From positions 15,236 through 21,357 of the forward strand of contig MGUT01000028.1 of assembly GCA_001800095.1 (NCBI GenBank): DNA of 6,122 nt, in the 5' to 3' direction. The stretch comes from Elusimicrobia bacterium RIFCSPLOWO2_01_FULL_64_13. GTDB taxonomy: Bacteria; Elusimicrobiota; Elusimicrobia; 2-02-FULL-39-32. The stretch's first letter is position 1; the number at the start of each line of letters is the position of its first letter. The notes below the pieces were generated by a model, which ran no database searches, was not told where the DNA came from, and saw only the letters and a program-made list of their open reading frames with translations. Positions 5,315-6,122 of this stretch are shown here, one piece after another. A program made the translations under genes and the position numbers.

Positions 5315-6018
5315 AACAGGGTAAACACATTGAGATGCTTTCGATAGTCGCTAAAGGATTACGCGACCTTAAAGAACAGGTTGTATTCCTCGGAGGCGCT
5401 ACAATCGGGCTGCATATCACAGATACTGCAGCAGCAGATATTCGATTAACAGATGATGTGGATTGTGTGGTGGAAATCGCGGGTCGCCTGAAATATTACG
5501 AGTTTGAAGAAAAACTCCGACGTTTGGGCTTCAAACAATCCATGGATGAAGATCATCCTATTTGTCGCTGGAAATATGGCGGTATATTAGTGGATGTAAT
5601 GCCAACCGATGAAGCGATTTTAGGTTTTTCAAATAAATGGTACAAGGAAGGAATCAAGCAGGCGGACACATTTCATCTCCCAAATGGTTTGGAAATAAAA
5701 ATCTTTTCAGTTCCCTATTTGCTTGCCTCAAAAATTGAAGCTTTCCATGGTCGAGGCAAAAAAGATTTTTTGATGAGTCCGGACATTGAAGATATTTTGA
5801 TCTTGATCGATGGATGCCTTGAACTCAAAGAGAAAATCGCTCAATCCCCAACGAATGTTAAAGGCCATATCAAAAAACAGATCAGTGATTTGTTGAAAAA
5901 GAAGGAATTTATTGAATGTGTGCATGCCCACATAGAATCAGCCAATCCAACCACTGGCCGTCAGCGTGCAGAACGGGCGCTTATTATTCTGAAAGAGATT
6001 ATAAATAACACTCAATAA
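5311..6018 (+). CDS. AbiEii-like nucleotidyltransferase, putative type IV toxin
   Basis: The 235-residue protein shows the nucleotidyltransferase fold of the AbiEii/DUF1814 group. It has a GG-x-T motif in FLGGATIGLH (26-35), the paired metal-binding acidic residues in RLTDDVDCVV (D49 and D51), a third acidic residue in GGILVDVMPTD (D95), and the later motif LLASKIEAFHGRGKKDF (K141, R148, K151-D152) with a nearby IEDIL. All expected catalytic positions are present, so it should be active. Known AbiEii toxins and relatives transfer nucleotides, in some cases onto tRNA, and stop growth during phage infection; whether this one does is inference. The ATG overlaps the upstream stop as ATGA and has no good Shine-Dalgarno site, so translation is probably coupled. 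It ends with tandem TAA codons, and the tRNA gene starts 20 bases further on with no terminator between. Confidence 0.8.
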   Translation: MKQGKHIEMLSIVAKGLRDLKEQVVFLGGATIGLHITDTAAADIRLTDDVDCVVEIAGRLKYYEFEEKLRRLGFKQSMDEDHPICRWKYGGILVDVMPTDEAILGFSNKWYKEGIKQADTFHLPNGLEIKIFSVPYLLASKIEAFHGRGKKDFLMSPDIEDILILIDGCLELKEKIAQSPTNVKGHIKKQISDLLKKKEFIECVHAHIESANPTTGRQRAERALIILKEIINNTQ

Positions 6019-6022
6019 TAAG

Positions 6023-6028
6023 TATGAT
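6023..6028 (+). promoter_or_regulatory. -10-like box in front of the complete tRNA-Leu
   Basis: TATGAT matches the -10 consensus in five of six bases and sits 10 bases before the tRNA, so transcription could begin just upstream of its 5' end. The -35 position (around 6000-6005, TATAAA) is poor. It lies within the element, so the element may supply both promoter and 5' half of the restored tRNA gene. Read-through from the operon is an alternative source of transcript. Confidence 0.35.
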
Positions 6029-6037
6029 TTATAAAAT

Positions 6038-6077
6038 TGGGCGGGTGGCGGAACTGGCAGACGCACAGGACTTAAAA
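6038..6077 (+). repeat. 40-bp direct repeat, right copy (attR-like)
   Basis: This is the second copy of the repeat at 4497-4536. Here it is joined to a true 3' tRNA half, which makes this the attR-like junction and the functional tRNA copy. Confidence 0.85.
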
Positions 6078-6122
6078 TCCTGACCTCGCAAGAGGGTGTG
6101 GGTTCAAGTCCCACCCCGCCCA
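6039..6122 (+). tRNA. tRNA-Leu (anticodon UAA)
   Basis: It folds as a complete class II tRNA. Acceptor GGGCGGG pairs with CCCGCCC (6115-6121) and is followed by discriminator A (6122). The anticodon stem CAGGA/TCCTG encloses the loop CTTAAAA with anticodon TAA at 6073-6075. A long variable arm (CCTC-GCAA-GAGG) is typical of tRNA-Leu. The T-arm GTGGG-TTCAAGT-CCCAC is perfect. The window ends at the discriminator, so whether CCA is encoded cannot be seen. The 5' 39 bases are duplicated at 4498-4536. Confidence 0.95.

Larger units (their letters stand above)
4537..6077 (+). mobile_element. Integrase-less 1,541-bp tRNA-Leu element carrying a toxin-antitoxin-like pair
   Basis: The element is bounded by the two copies of the tRNA-Leu 5' half. 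Excision within the 7-base loop would rebuild an intact tRNA gene from 4498-4536 plus 6078-6122 and release a 1,541-bp circle. The interior is clearly more AT-rich than the genes upstream and uses many A/T-ending codons, indicating transfer. Its contents are about 135 bases of non-coding DNA with tandem 11-base repeats, a palindromic operator-promoter, two overlapping genes and a tRNA promoter candidate. No recombinase, transposase or replication gene is present, so it would need an integrase in trans or is a remnant of a larger island. The precise 40-bp repeat argues against random rearrangement. Confidence 0.75.

Overview
The window has two parts of different character. Positions 1 to about 4283 are GC-rich bacterial chromosome with strongly G/C-ending codons. 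They carry the 3' part of a gene for a secreted, probably glycosidase-like protein, a CsgG-family envelope protein directly downstream, a convergent gene for a receiver-domain protein with one membrane helix and a beta-propeller, and a divergent SAM-dependent methyltransferase. The organism cannot be named. Signal peptides, CsgG and a CheY-like receiver fit a GC-rich Gram-negative-type bacterium, possibly from a little-studied phylum; that is an inference.

From about 4284 the DNA becomes AT-rich. A 214-base non-coding stretch (4284-4497) holds two bulged hairpins with a shared interior, another inverted repeat, and a 15-base copy of the region spanning the start of a tRNA-Leu gene. Next comes a partial tRNA-Leu gene (4498-4536) that stops at the last base of the anticodon loop. 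The complete tRNA-Leu(UAA) is at the right edge (6039-6122). The 40 bases 4497-4536 and 6038-6077 are identical, so the 1,541 bases between the crossover points look like a small element inserted by site-specific recombination in the anticodon loop of tRNA-Leu. It supplies a new 5' half to the tRNA gene. No integrase is present in it.

The element carries one two-gene operon. The first gene encodes a winged-helix-type protein and the second, overlapping it by ATGA, a nucleotidyltransferase of the AbiEii type. This is the layout of a type IV toxin-antitoxin or phage-defence pair. A perfect 43-bp palindrome lies over the -35 element of the predicted operon promoter and is a strong candidate for an autoregulatory operator. 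The operon runs into the restored tRNA with only 20 bases between, which contain a -10-like box that could drive the tRNA.

The main discovery candidate is this minimal, integrase-less, tRNA-anchored cassette whose whole recognisable cargo is a toxin-antitoxin-like pair. The receiver-TM-propeller protein and the hairpin cluster are secondary points.
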